This document shows, piece after piece, positions 23,970-36,158 of a stretch of DNA of 64,000 nt. The stretch's first letter is position 1. Each line of letters opens with the position of its first letter. Made by a program: the position numbers and the translations under genes. Below the pieces are notes generated by a model. It did not search any database. It had not been told where the DNA came from and was given only the letters and a program-made list of their open reading frames with translations. Origin of the DNA: Tribonema minus. Lineage: Eukaryota > Sar > Xanthophyceae > Tribonematales > Tribonemataceae. Where the stretch lies: the NCBI GenBank assembly GCA_017506865.1, contig JAFCMP010000050.1, positions 310,001 through 374,000 on the forward strand, written 5' to 3'.

Positions 23970-26900
23970 ATGGCAGCCATGCCTGCAGGGTATGCGACTA
24001 CTGCTGAAGCAGTGCAGGAGGAGCCTGACCCCCTGACCTCGTTGATAGCCGCCAACACGGTGACTGTGGCCGCATCGGAAGTTGTGAAGGCGGTGGGCGC
24101 AGCATCAAAGCCGGACACAGGCTCGAATGTCGCAATCATGGACCCTTCAGGTACAGTTTCATGCCGCGCCTTGGCACGTTGAACTTCAGATGACTTGAGG
24201 GGATGATATAGGTGCCTCGCCATCGGTGCCCTCCCATCGCGATGACAACTCTGCTGGCACCCTCATATTTGCTGTTTGCTGCTCGCCAACCTTTGTTCAC
24301 GTGCTCATGCCCCACCCCTCCTGCTCTCACTTGAACAGCTGGTCGTGCAGGTGCATTGCCCACAGCGCCCCTCTCCCCCAGAGCGCCCTCCAGCCCGCCG
24401 CCGCTGCCGCCGCGGCCAGGATCCGGCGCCCCCTGCGCATGCTCACCCCACGCGAAGGCGCAGGGCTGGGTGGCAGACCTGGCGCGCCGTGAGGGGTGGG
24501 CGGAGGAGTCCGAGGAGAAGAAGCAGCTGTCGTTGCGCATCTTCGCAGGCACCTGGAACATTGCGGGGGAGATGCTGAGCACTGCTGAGGACCTGGAGGA
24601 GTGGCTGGGGGTGGACGTATGCCCCGGCGAATCGCCTCCGGACCTGTTCGCCATTGGGTTCCAGGAGGTCATCGACCTGAGTGCGGGCAACGTGGTGGCG
24701 GACTCTTTTCTGGACAACCAGAGCAGGACGAACGCGCGGCGCTGGCTGGAGCTCATCGAGAACTACCTGGATATCTACGGCAAGCGGGTGGGTGCAGGGC
24801 AGGCAGGCACACTGCATTGCCGTCTCTAGCACGCATGCCCACTGTATTGGCATCGCGGAACTGTTGTGACTGCAGCGGCGCGTTGAAGCGGAAGATGAGA
24901 AGCGTGTGCACGCACGAAGACGCAGCGTCGCCTGTACAATGCTCCAGCATCTCTGACTTTAGGAACAGCCGCGTCGCGCTAGCCTCAGGGGCGCTGACTG
25001 TCCCCCCCTCGCCTCTGTGACGCTTCCTTCCCCGCAGCACGGCGTCAAGTACCGGCAATTGTCGCACAAGCGCCTGCTGGGCACGTACATTGTGGTCATG
25101 GCGGAGGCGAGCCTGGCGTGCCGCGTGACGGACGTGCAGCGCGCGCACGTGGCCACGGGGATAGGGGGGAAGCTGGGCAACAAGGGGGCCGTCGCGATCC
25201 GCATGGTGATAGCGCGGGAGGTGACGCTGTGCTTTGTGTGCTGCCACATGTGCGCGCACAGGGAGAACGTGCTGCAGCGGAACGCGGAGTACAGGACGGT
25301 TACGGAGCGGCGGCTGTTCAGGGTGCTGGCACAGTGAGTTGCCCTGCTGTGTTGGGTGATTGTCGTTGAGCCGCGTTGTTGTATAAGTTGCTGAGTGCAG
25401 TGGCCTGTGTTGTACGAGGCTCTTTGTCTCTCTCTGCAGTCTGCATTGCCAAATGCTGTCACGTTGTAGACAAGCGAAACTGCAGTCGTGGTAGTCTAGA
25501 TGCCAGCTAAGTCGATGCGTGTGCAGTGCTTTTGGTGCCTGTAGTGCAGGAGAACTGAAGTTTGTGCCCCACGTGAAGCGTTGGATGCTGCATTGCTCTG
25601 ACCGCCAATCACCTGCTTCCACCACCTGCTGCGACTTCAACAGCGGAACGCACATCATCATTGAAAGTAGTCAGTTGCTCAGTTTATGTACCTGCTGACT
25701 TTGGTGCCTCAGTGGCAACTCTGAGCACTGCCTCACCAGCCAGCTCTGACCGTTCAAGCATGTGGCCCAGAAGCCATTGCATGTGCACGTTGCACCGCTG
25801 GAGTTCCAGCACACGCCCATACACCACAACTTCAACGCATGCTGATGATAACAGCAGATAACCCATCTACTTCAACTTCAACTTCAAATTAAACTCACGA
25901 CGCGCCACCTCTCCCCCCCCCCCCTCCCCCCCCCCGCGCCGTGCTGCGCAGCGACGCGCTGCAGACGCGGCCCAAGTACCTCCTGGCGTCGCAGGCGGAG
26001 CAGCGCATGGGCGGCCTGGCGGCGCTGTCCACGTACGCCGCCGCCGCCGTCGCCGCCGTCACGGCGCCCACGTCGCCGAGCCGCAGCGACGACCTGTCCG
26101 CTAGCGCGTCGCCGCCGCGGCGCGTCGACTACAGCGGCAGCGGCGACAGCGGCGGCGGCACCATCGGCATCCTCGACCACGATGTCGTCGTGTGGCTGGG
26201 GGATATGAATTATAGGATAGGGGGGACGGTGACGAGCGAGGAGGTGGGGAGGATGGTGGCGGCGGGCGAGACGGAGGCGCTGCGCGAGCTGGATCAGCTG
26301 AGCACTGAGATGGCGGCGGGGCGCGCGTTCCCGCAGTTCTTCGAGGGGCGCCTGAGCTTCGACCCCACGTACAAGCTCATACGCGGGACGAGGTGAGTAC
26401 ATCGTGTATGTGTGTATGGGTGACGCAGGGTGCAATGACGGCATGTGAAATGTAGCAGATCATTGCATAAATGCGTGTTGGACTTATTTTTCTTCGGCCG
26501 GAGAGAAGGGAGGGCAGATGCTGCACTTGGCCGAGATGTCATTAAAGTAGAATGCCGCCCAGAGACAGTGTTGAGGCACGTCATGCGTCACTGTGCCATT
26601 CAGCGCTCACTGCCTGTCTGAGATGAGGCCTATGTTGCGTACAACGACATGGCACACTCACATGGGCCGTGTCTGCGCATGTTGGGGTTTATCAAAGTGA
26701 CCGCGCATCTGCACCCTCCAGTCTCTTGCAGGCAAGACAGCAACTGCTCTTGAAGTTGAAGTCGTCACCTCATCATCCTAGACACAGCTGCGCAGCCCAC
26801 ACACCCAATCACAGCGCATGGCATGTCATCCATCGCCTGCAACAGGGACTTCGACTTGCGGCCCGAGAAGAAGATGCGGTGTCCGTCGTGGTGCGACCGC

Positions 26901-28397
26901 ATCCTGTGGTCTGCGCCCCACGTATGCAACGCCGGCCCCGTACAGCGCATGAGCCTGGAGAACTACTGGAGCTCGGGACCCTATGTGTCTGACCACGCAC
27001 CCGTTAGCGCGCTCTTCGCGCTCACGCTGGCGTACATGGACAATCCGCAGCAGCAGGATCGGTTGGTGAGCGTTCAAAGCCTGTGCTTCTGGATGACATG
27101 GTGTTGAAGTTGAAGTACTTGCCCTTTGTGTAAATAGCAGTCTCTGCGCTGGTTGCGCTCAAGCTGGCCTACATGGACAATCCGCAGCAGCAGGATCGGC
27201 TCGTGAGCGTTTGAAACCTTTAGTTCTGGATGACACGGTGTTGAGGTTGAAGTACTTGCTTTCGTGTCAGTAGCAGTCTCTACACTGTTTGCGCTCAGGT
27301 TGGCGTTCATGAACGATCCGCAGCAGCAGGATCGGCTGGTGAGCGTCTGGCATCTGCATTTCATAGTGACTAATAAGGTGTTGAAGTTCAGAGTTGGCCT
27401 TGATCATAGCATTCGTGACGGGATAACATCTGCGCGTGGGGGTCTGAGTGACAGTTACACAGTGGTCCAAAAATGTGTACATGTAATGTACTCCACAGCA
27501 TGTGTATCCAGCGTCAGCCCCTTGCACCTGAGCACTGGCGCAGCTCGCTGGTCATATTCCCTTCGCAACGATCACCTGATGGTGCCCAGCAACTGCCATA
27601 GGCCGTTGCCTACACATGACCCGTGCGCTTATGGCGCTGAGCCTGTGATCTCGGCTGCCACGCGCGCTTTTGGGCCTGTTCCAGACCTGCAACTGAGCAG
27701 AACACATACATACATACCCTGGATGCAAATGAGCTGGTTGTGACCGCCCTCACCCTTCTGTGCACATGCTCTACCCCCGGCGCAGATGGCGGATAAACTC
27801 AAGCGCGAGTGGCAGGAGTGGAGCCTTGCGCAAGTCGAGGAACTCTCCCTGGCGCATTCCACCCAATCAACGCTCTGCCTATCACCGCCGCTCACAAGCG
27901 GCTACGCGGCAGTCATGGCCACGGCGACGGCAGCTCTGGCCAGCCTGCGCATAGTGGCGGCGCCTGGGGTGCTCACCGTTCAGGACATTGAGCGCACCGC
28001 CGTCACCAGCCTCTTTGTGCAGCTAATCGACGTGCCGCCGGCGGGGGCGGTGGCGGGCGGCGGCGACGTGCCACTGGCGTACCACGTGTGCGAGAGCAGC
28101 AGGCCGCCGTGGATACAGCTGTTCGGTGCCAGCGGCACGCTCAACGCGCCCGACACGGCGTCGGACGGGCTGATCGAGGTGGACATTGACCCCTCAAAAA
28201 TAGAGTTCCGGCCGCGTGCGAATGGCGGCGGGTACCTGCCTGCCTGCGCCATGTTGGTCATCACCATATCTGACGTTCGGACAGACGGCGGCAGCGGCGT
28301 GCAAGGCAATGGCGGCGCGGCGCTGGTGCGTAGGAGCGTGGCTGGAGAGGTGTTGCGCCGCATCGTCGTCCCCGTAATTTGCTTGCTGAAGGAGTGA
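23970..28397 (+). CDS. Inositol-polyphosphate 5-phosphatase, OCRL/INPP5B-like
   Basis: Exons 23970-24150, 24351-24787, 25038-25333, 25952-26392, 26846-27065 and 27786-28397 join in phase to 728 residues. The enzyme removes the 5-phosphate from inositol lipids such as PI(4,5)P2. All family signatures are present in order: FAGTWNIAG, AIGFQEVIDL, GIGGKLGNKGAVAIRM, WLGDMNYRI (catalytic WxGDxNYR), SFDPTYK, PSWCDRILW and SDHAPVSALF. A low-complexity insert of about 60 residues precedes WLGDMNYR. The last exon (about 200 residues) resembles the ASH-type beta domain that follows the phosphatase in OCRL, but no RhoGAP domain follows. The start could be further upstream at about 23907 in the same frame. 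Intron 5 begins with three tandem copies of the exon-5 end. Confidence 0.92.
27006..27400. repeat. Three tandem 136-137-bp copies spanning an exon end and its splice donor
   Basis: The unit contains the last coding part of 5-phosphatase exon 5 plus intron start. ATCCGCAGCAGCAGGATCGG recurs at about 27043, 27180 and 27316. All three copies end in the donor CGG-CTG/GTGAGC or close variants. Copies 2 and 3 are preceded by TAGCAG, a usable acceptor, yet reading either as a 62-base exon would break frame. Confidence 0.9.
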
Positions 28398-28918
28398 CTG
28401 CCCGTTGTGGGGCATGTACATGTGTAGTTAATGAGATGCTGCCAGACGCTGGCACATGTGTGTGGGATAACTGGCATTACGGTTTTTGCATTGCTCTCCC
28501 TGGTCACATGTCAGTATGCACACCCAAAATGTATACACGGAGCTGGCCTTCATGTCTGGGGCTGTGCATTGCTACAAGCTCATGCTCGACATTTTTTTGA
28601 AACATTGCCCTACATTGCAGTTGGGTTCTCCTATGGGGGGGGGGGGATGGAAGAGGAAAAAACCTCTTCAAAAAAAATCCAACTGTTCGCGTTCGACACC
28701 AGCAAGAGGCAATAATAGATCAATGCAAGAGGCAAAATGCGGAAAATCTTGCCAAGTGCGCATGGCGCGTAGGTCCTCGCACACACTGTTCTCATAGTAG
28801 CTTAGCTTAGTCGCCGCGCCGCTGTTGAGCCAAGGGAGACGACCTCAAAACTTTGTTGCAATTGATACACGTAGGTATCCTGAGGAAGAACTGCCAGAGC
28901 GGTGCATGGCGCCACAAC
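28398..28918. other. Intergenic gap between 5-phosphatase and PAS-ankyrin gene
   Basis: No gene seen. It holds a G-run near 28636 and an A-rich patch at about 28656-28680. The two genes are tandem, so it should contain a 3' end and a promoter. Confidence 0.5.
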
Positions 28919-31900
28919 ATGAATGCTGCTGCTTCCGTCGATAGAAAGACCAGGTTCTACCCTGTGCAACACCCTGTGACACCTGCTGCTATCAGCTGGG
29001 AGGAGCTGGGAGCCTTGAGTGCGGATCTGGTATGGTGCGTCGATGCACGGCAGGGCACGGTACTGTATGTCAACAGCGAGTGCGAGCGAGTCCTGGGGCA
29101 TGCCGCTGCAGAACTTATCGGCAAAGCCGTCGCAGACACGGTGATTGGGGAAGACCAAGACTCCGTGCTAGATCTGCTGGCATCCGACTACAGTAGCAGT
29201 GGCACCACTGGGGGAGTAGCTGCGGTGACCTTGCGGCGAAAGCACAAGCCAACAGGCAAGGCCATTGCACTGGACTCACGGTGGCGGTGTCAGGTGAGGT
29301 GCTGACTGCCTGTCTGTGCCTGTCAACAACATTGAAGTCACAGCTTGCCTCAGCGACAGATTGAATGCTGGTCAGTGTCGCACTTGCCTATGCTATGGCA
29401 GCAATACTACACTGCTGTGCCAAGCTTCAGCAAGACCTGCTGCCTCTGGCCTCATCGCCACCTCACACCCTCTAGCATAATACGACTCGGTGTACAATTC
29501 GCGCCTCTCAATGTCACAGGTCGGCAGCGATGGGCACCCGGAGCGGCATGTGGTGGTAGAGCGGGAGCTGGGGTCTGGCGGTGACACCGGAGCTGCGAAC
29601 ATAGACGGAGCACCATGCGGAGCGTCACAATCTGCAGCTCAGGAGCGGCGCGCTGGCGCACTTGCACAAGCGGTGAGACCATGTGCCAACACTGCGTCGG
29701 AGCCATGCAGCACAAGCACACAGGTGCAGGGTGTGTGAGGCAGCTGTTGGTGTCAGATGGTGACGCCGATGACGCAAGCTGCCAACATTACGCCGCTGAC
29801 GCCGTTGGTGGACAGGCGGTGCGCGGCAATGAAAGTGCTGCTGTTGTCATGAGGGCCGCTGATTCACCCACTCTGCACCTATCCCATAGCCTGCTGCTCT
29901 GGGCGACTGACACTGCGACTTCTTGCACAAATGTGCACGGACGTGCACCTAACCCCAACCCATGTGCTGATGCGCTGTCCTTTGAACAGGATCCGAGAGG
30001 TTGCTGTTAGAACCAATTACCTTAACAGCTGGCAGTCTCAAACATGCATCTGATTACATGCCACCACCGTAAACTTTCCTTGCCATGTTGAGGTCTGGTG
30101 AAAATCGCTCAGCAGTGCACTGGCTTAGGGTTAGGATCGACAGACGATGACAAATGGTCGTTGACTATGACTGTGGAGTACACAGCAACTTGTTGAATCT
30201 GGTGTCTGGCACCAGAAGGTTGCTGAACAGCGCGGTGTAGCCAGCACATCTGTGCTGTGATAGTAGTGCTTGTAATCATAGCTGTCATGGCTTAGGTAGT
30301 TCAATGCGAGCATCATGAAGAAACAGCACGAAGCTGCTGAGCATCGCTTTGTCTCAGCCGTCACAACTGCATCATGGCCACTGCGTGAAGTTGCGTAATG
30401 GCGGCACTCCAGCGGTGCATGACGGGCATCAGTGGCCTTTACTACAACCATGCTATCCCATCACGTTGTTCCTTGTGAGGTGTACAAGCGCGCTGCCGCT
30501 TCTTTCATGCCATCTCTACTCTGTGGGCCCAAAACCTCAGCGCGAAGGCTTGGTTGAAGTTGAACTTTGCAGCCCGCAGCAGTCAAGAGGCCGGAGCGTT
30601 CTGCCAGGTGAAAACCTATGCCAGACCTTCAAGCGCATCAAGAAGCGGTCACAAGCGCATGCCATGCTCTTACAGTATGAACTCCGGTGCCGCACTTGTG
30701 CACGACAGTGCGACCGCTGCGGCGACGCGCCCAGGGTGCCGTCGGCAGGTGTACTGGACGGCTGCTCGGACATAGTCATGTGCATGGACGCGGAGGCTGG
30801 CACCATACTCAGCGTCAGCGCGGCGTGCTACAACACGCTCGGCTTCAAGCCCGCCGACATGGTCGGCCACAACTACTACGACTTCATGGAGATGGCCAGC
30901 CATGAGAAGGTATGTAGGTAGGCAGGCTCATCAGTGACACAGGCGCTTGAAGTAGGCATCTGAAGTAGTAATCTGCTTTGTCGTGAAAGTGAAAAGCGAC
31001 TGAGATGGGTTGATTCAAGCATAGCTGTCGTGATAGGGGTTGAGGTACGGTCATGTTGTGTCTGCAGCACGTCCTCAGCTCCTTGGCTTCGGCTGCTCTG
31101 AGAAGGTAGCCCATGGTGTTGCCTGTAGTATTGAGTTGTTGTGGATGAGGCATGCATGCGTGCACGCGTGCGCTGTGCGGTCCGGCGATGGCTTGGTGCG
31201 GCGTTGCTCACAGATGCTCAAGCATCTGCTGCGTACACTGATGTGGAACACATGAGCCAACTCGCGTCTGGCGGTCTTAGGGTTAGGGTTAGTACTTCAT
31301 GAGTAAGGACACAACGAAGTATCACGATTGGCCGCCACAGTGACGCTTGAGCCCAACCACACATGCACACATGCCGTGTGATTCAACCTGTGCAGGTGAT
31401 GAAGCAGATGGCGGGACTTAAGGAACCGGGCCAGTCGCTGCTGGTGGAGTTCAAGCGGCGGCACAGAGGCGGGAAGATGGTGATTGTGGAGTGCGCCGCG
31501 TCGCTGGCGCCATCAGGGTGCTGTGGCAGCGAGCCGCAACGGCGCTGCATTGTGTGCGTGGAGCGCGATGTCACGCACAGGTGGCGACAGGTGAACGGTT
31601 ACAAAACATTCCGAAGAACAGTCTGCATTCAGAAGAACGGCCTTGCTCCAATTTGTTTGGATCGTGATGTCGTTTTCGCTGTCAATGTTGCTGCGCGAGT
31701 GCGCATAGGGGATGACAGTGCCAGTTGACAGTACGTTGCAGTACTTGATGTACGCAAAACGATTGCTTCACATTCGCTTCATGCAGAATTCAGTAGTCAG
31801 GACTGAAGCCCATGCGAACTGTTGTACACGCGAGCTTGTGGAACTCAAAGTGGCCCAGGTTCTCTTTGGCTACACTTCATGCTCGCACGATGCATGTGTA

Positions 31901-34900
31901 GCGATGCATGCGAGTGGGCACATGTGATTATGATGCAATGTTGTGGTATCAGGCCTGACGCCCCATATACACCCAAATGAAGTGTGTACATTCAGTATGC
32001 AAGCCAGGCGCAGGACACGCTGTGCCATTGGCTGCCTGTACAGTAAGGCGGCATGAGCACTAGCAGCAACTGGCGCCACTGAGGCAGCACACCGCATCAC
32101 CGGTACGTACACAGCCCTTGTGAACAGCAGTGTGCTGTCACTTGGTCTACAACAGACACCTCGTCGCTCAAACACATCAGTAGCAGACTAGGGCGCAGCG
32201 GCCACATGCTGGTACGCGTGCAAAGCGACACACCCACTCCTGTCACAGCGGTAGCTCTGACCCCCCTCCCCCGCCCCCCCCCCCAACACCCCCTTAACAC
32301 TCCCTCAGATGTACGGCGCGGAACTCAAGCGGCAGACGCGGGAAGCGGAGGCGCGCATGGGAGCGGCACAGCTGGAAGAAGCGCGCATGACCATGCTCGC
32401 CACGCGCAACTGCGACTACCTCTTCAAGATCAGCCCGGAGGCGGCGGCGCTGGACGTGGGCGCGCCCACCGGCATTGTAACTGCCGTGAGCCCGCGCACC
32501 GCGACAGTGCTCGGCGTGCCTGCGGAGGACATCATCGGCCGCAGCGACATGCACCTCATTGCGCAGGAGCAAGTCGTGCAGGTGCGTGGGGCGTGGCGGT
32601 CGTGGTGATGGCATGTTTTTGCTTTGCGGAAGGGTGTGGTGGGGCGCAGCGGTGGTTTGCGTGGAAAATTCAATGTGAAGTTGAAGACCAAGCTTATGCA
32701 ATTTGAAGTTGAGCATGAAGTTCACGCAAGGATGTGAAGAAGAAGCGCGTTACTGTCTGCTACGACATGCACGCACTGCGCAACAGCAAGTCGTATACGT
32801 CAGCAAAACAGTAGCACCATCTTGCAGTTGTGCTGTCCTGTTGAGCTGGGCAGGCCTTCAGCATCGCGCACACTACAGCAGCTCTCGTGCATGCACACAA
32901 ATAGCGCTTCAGCCTCATGACGACACACCCGCCGTCTGACCCCCCCCCTCCGCCCCTTGCACCTCGCGCAGGTCAACGAGGCGCGCGGCGCGCTCTTCGC
33001 CAAGATGCGCGAGACGGGCGGCAACGCGGGCGCGGGCGAGCTGCGCCACACGTACACGCGCAACTGCTCCAGCGGCCGCACCATCACCGTGGAGGCCTCC
33101 TACTTCGGCCTCTTCGCGGCGCCGCCGCAGCAGCAGTCGTCTGCCGCGGGCGCAGCCTCAGGAGGCAGCGCGGCGGCGCCGCCCGCGCTGCAGAAGGTCC
33201 TGGTGATGGAGCGCGACGTGACGGAGGCCATGGCGCGCGAGGACGAGGTAAGGCAGCTGCGCGCGGCGCTGGCGCACGCGCAGGGCGCCGCCGCGGACCT
33301 GGCGCGGCGGCTGCAGGCGGCGGAGGCGGCGGCGGCACACGGCGGCGGCGGCGGCAGCGCGGCCGGCGACAGGGACGAGGAGGCGCGGCGCGGCAGCGGC
33401 GACACGGCGGGGGAGGCGGACGGGGGCGGGGGCGCGGGGGGGGGAGCGGGGGGCGAGGGGGGCGGCGGCGGAGGCGAGGATGGGGGCAGCGGCAAGAAGA
33501 AGAAGCGCAGCAAGCCCAAGGGCCGGCAGCGGCGCATATCCAGCAAGGACGGGCCGTCCGCAGGTGCTGCGGCGGCAGCGGCGTTCCCGATGGATATCGT
33601 GCGTGCGCCGGTGCTGGAGCGGCGGCGCCCCTTCTTGGTGCGGTTTCTGGGGCTGAATAATGATGACGTGAATGCGTCGACGGACTGCGTGGTGCCGGAG
33701 CTGCGGTACCCGCTGGTGGTGGCGGCGGCGCAGAACAACGCATTCAGGATGAGGTGAGGCGAGGCGCTTACCATGAATTTCAAGAAGCATCTATGGCCGG
33801 CTCGAATGATATGGGCATCATCCTAGTGCTAGCGTCGGCTCTAGATGGCGATAATGTTTGTCTTGGTGGGAAGTCGTGGTGCACAAGAGCACCGTTTCAG
33901 TGCACTCTTTATATGGCAGGTGGCAGTGCTCCACACACATAGCTGATTGGTGTCCTTTGTATTAGTGCTCGCTCAGGGCGCAAGAGTACCCTGCTTGTCC
34001 GCAAACCATAATGGAATGCAGGGGACCGTGTTCGATAATGATTGTCACCTGCTGTACTTAAAAGTGGTTGGTGTGCACAGGGCAACTTCAAGCGAACGTG
34101 GCGCGCACGTGCGTACTCTGCTGATGTTACTTGCGGAGCTTTAGAATCCTGACACTTGTGGTTTGGCTCCTGTGGCTAGAGCGCAGTGATGATAAGTGCA
34201 TGTACACCATTGAAGTATGCCAGTCTCATTGCAAGTTCCTGCATTGGACTGGCATCATAATGAGGCCAACCTCGTTGCATCTACTGCTCAGCAACGATAC
34301 AGTGTTGATGCTGATCACGGCTGACAAAACCAATCCACTGGCGCCAGCGTGCACTTAATTGGGTGTCAAATGCATGGCAAATCTGGATGTTCACTCAACA
34401 ACAGCCTTGTACTTGTGCGTGGCTAAAGTTCTGCCGCAAGACTTAGCGACAGTTCGGCCCGTTTGATCACACTGAGCACGTTAGCTGTGCGCCCAACACT
34501 GGTTCACCGCTGAGCGTGGTTGGTTCGGTCCATGCAGCGATGCTATCCTTGTGTCAACACTCACAATGGAGATCATGAGTGTGATACCATAGAGATTTGT
34601 CATTTCACATCGCACATGTTGTTCTGACCTGCGCATTAGTCCTGACTTCTACTCTTCACTGTAACAAGTGAGCACACATCGCTCCTGAGCTAGGTCGTTC
34701 ACTCTCAGTGTCATCGTGATTACACTTACTATACATACCATATGCGAACACATACCATATGCGACCACATAAACTCTGTCGGGCAGCAACTTTTACAGTA
34801 ACCGCTGGTCACTCTATACCGCGCACTTGTCAGTGCCAAGACTCTCAGCGCCAGTGATCACGCTGACCGTCCACAGTCACATGGATCAGCGGAGCGTCAA

Positions 34901-35537
34901 CTGCAACTAGTTGAAAACTCTCAGCGCCAGTGATCACGCTGACCGTCCACAATCACATGGATGCCAGTGGACCGGCAACTACAACTAGTAGGAAAAACAA
35001 CCAATTGATCACGCTCCGCCACTCATTTCTCCAATGCCATCGCCTCTCAGCCTGCTGCTGGCGCTGGGCGCCGACTGCAACATCATCCCCCCCGAGGTCG
35101 GCTTCGGCGCGCTGCACATGGCCGTCATGTCCAACTCCATGGAGTGCCTCGCGCTCCTCGTCGCGAGCGGCGCGGACCTCAACATCCTCGCGCACATCGA
35201 CGACGAGACGGCGACGCCCCTCGCCATCGCCGCCAAGGAGGGCTACACGGACCTCGTCAAGGCGCTGCTCGAGATGGGCGCGGACGCGAGCTGCCGCGAC
35301 CAGGACGGCAACACGCCGCTGCACTACGCGGTCGAGCTCGACCACGCGCAGATCGCGCGCGCGCTGCTGCAGCACGGCGCCGACGTCATGGCGGCGAACG
35401 CCGAGGGCTTCACGCCCGCGACGCTCGTCGAGCGCCTCGGCGCGACCGAGTGCGCCGAGGCCGTGCGCGAGGTCGCGCGCCGCATCTCCGACGCGTGCGC
35501 CGCGGACCTGCTCGCGCTGAACTCGCAGCCGCGCTAG
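28919..35537 (+). CDS. Multi-PAS domain protein with C-terminal ankyrin repeats
   Basis: Exons 28919-29293, 29520-29672, 30676-30909, 31396-31590, 32309-32581, 32972-33753 and 35051-35537 keep frame and give 832 residues. Three PAS units are visible: residues about 30-150 (LVWCVDARQGTVLYVNSECE), about 200-319 (DIVMCMDAEAGTILSVS, ending in the PAC strand CIVCVERDVTHRW) and about 345-485 (VLGVPAEDIIGRSDMHLI, ending VLVMERDVTEAM). A short coiled coil, a Gly-rich stretch and a basic patch (KKKKRSKPKGRQRR, nuclear-signal-like) follow. Roughly five ankyrin repeats close the protein (GNTPLHYAVELDHAQIARAL). No kinase, cyclase or DNA-binding domain appears. PAS units bind small ligands or sense redox or light; the ligand is unknown. 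The exon 2 and exon 3 edges are the least certain. The ankyrin exon joins in phase, with the first repeat itself split by the last intron. Confidence 0.82.
31277..31292. repeat. Interstitial telomere-like tract (TTAGGG)
   Basis: Two and a half TTAGGG units in an intron of the PAS-ankyrin gene. A shorter TTAGGGTTAGG occurs at about 30125 in the previous intron. Confidence 0.7.
34841..34990. repeat. 76-bp tandem duplication in the last PAS-ankyrin intron
   Basis: ACTCTCAGCGCCAGTGATCA starts at 34841 and again at 34917, each copy running to AACTAGT. It lies just upstream of the ankyrin exon acceptor. Confidence 0.85.
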
Positions 35538-36158
35538 CAGCAGCGGTGATTGAGCGGCGCGCAGCAGCAGTGCGCTGGTCGGTGCGCAGCCCGTGTCGCG
35601 GTGGCGGCGGCAACAAGCCGCGCGCTGCGATGGCGGCTGCGCGTTTGCTGGCACTCCCAGGTGGCGCTGGTGCCGCCCGCTGCTGCTGCTGCTGCTGAGC
35701 TTGCCGGCAGCGGCGGCAGCGCGTGTGCAATATCGCTCATACCGTATCTCCCGTGTTTGCAGTCTCGTACAGTACAGTATGCTCGCGCGGGCACCGCGGA
35801 TCACAGCTGACAGCGTGTTGCGTTAGGAGGCAGATTGCCGAATGGTTGGCGCACTTCCCTGGTGCGCCGTGCCGCTACGTTACGTCCCAAGGGTCAAGGT
35901 GCCAGTGTTCACATGTAAAATACGAACATGACGATGCGCGTGTATATGGTGTCATAACTTATACCGCCCGCCTTTTGGCTTTTGCTGCTGGTTTCAGAGC
36001 CGCCGCATGCACTGCAATACTTGGAAGTATCACTTTTACGGAGATTCATGCAATGCAACAAGTCAACAGCGCTGCGCTCACAAAGATGTTGCTGCAGGCA
36101 GTACATTCCAGATACAGTAGGATGTACAGTACAGATACGCGAAGGACAGCAACAGCAA
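35538..36158. other. Tail-to-tail intergenic gap, no gene recognised
   Basis: The stretch lies between the convergent PAS-ankyrin and RlmH-like genes. A CTG-rich microsatellite ends near 35697. No motif-bearing frame was found on either strand. Confidence 0.5.

Noticed and set aside
33084-33790. Three long minus-strand frames rich in Pro and Arg
   Set aside because: They are complements of the Gly/Ala-rich part of the PAS-ankyrin exon.
34953-35804. 283-codon minus-strand frame over the ankyrin exon
   Set aside because: The plus strand carries clear ankyrin repeats in phase with the gene; the antisense frame is a GC artefact.
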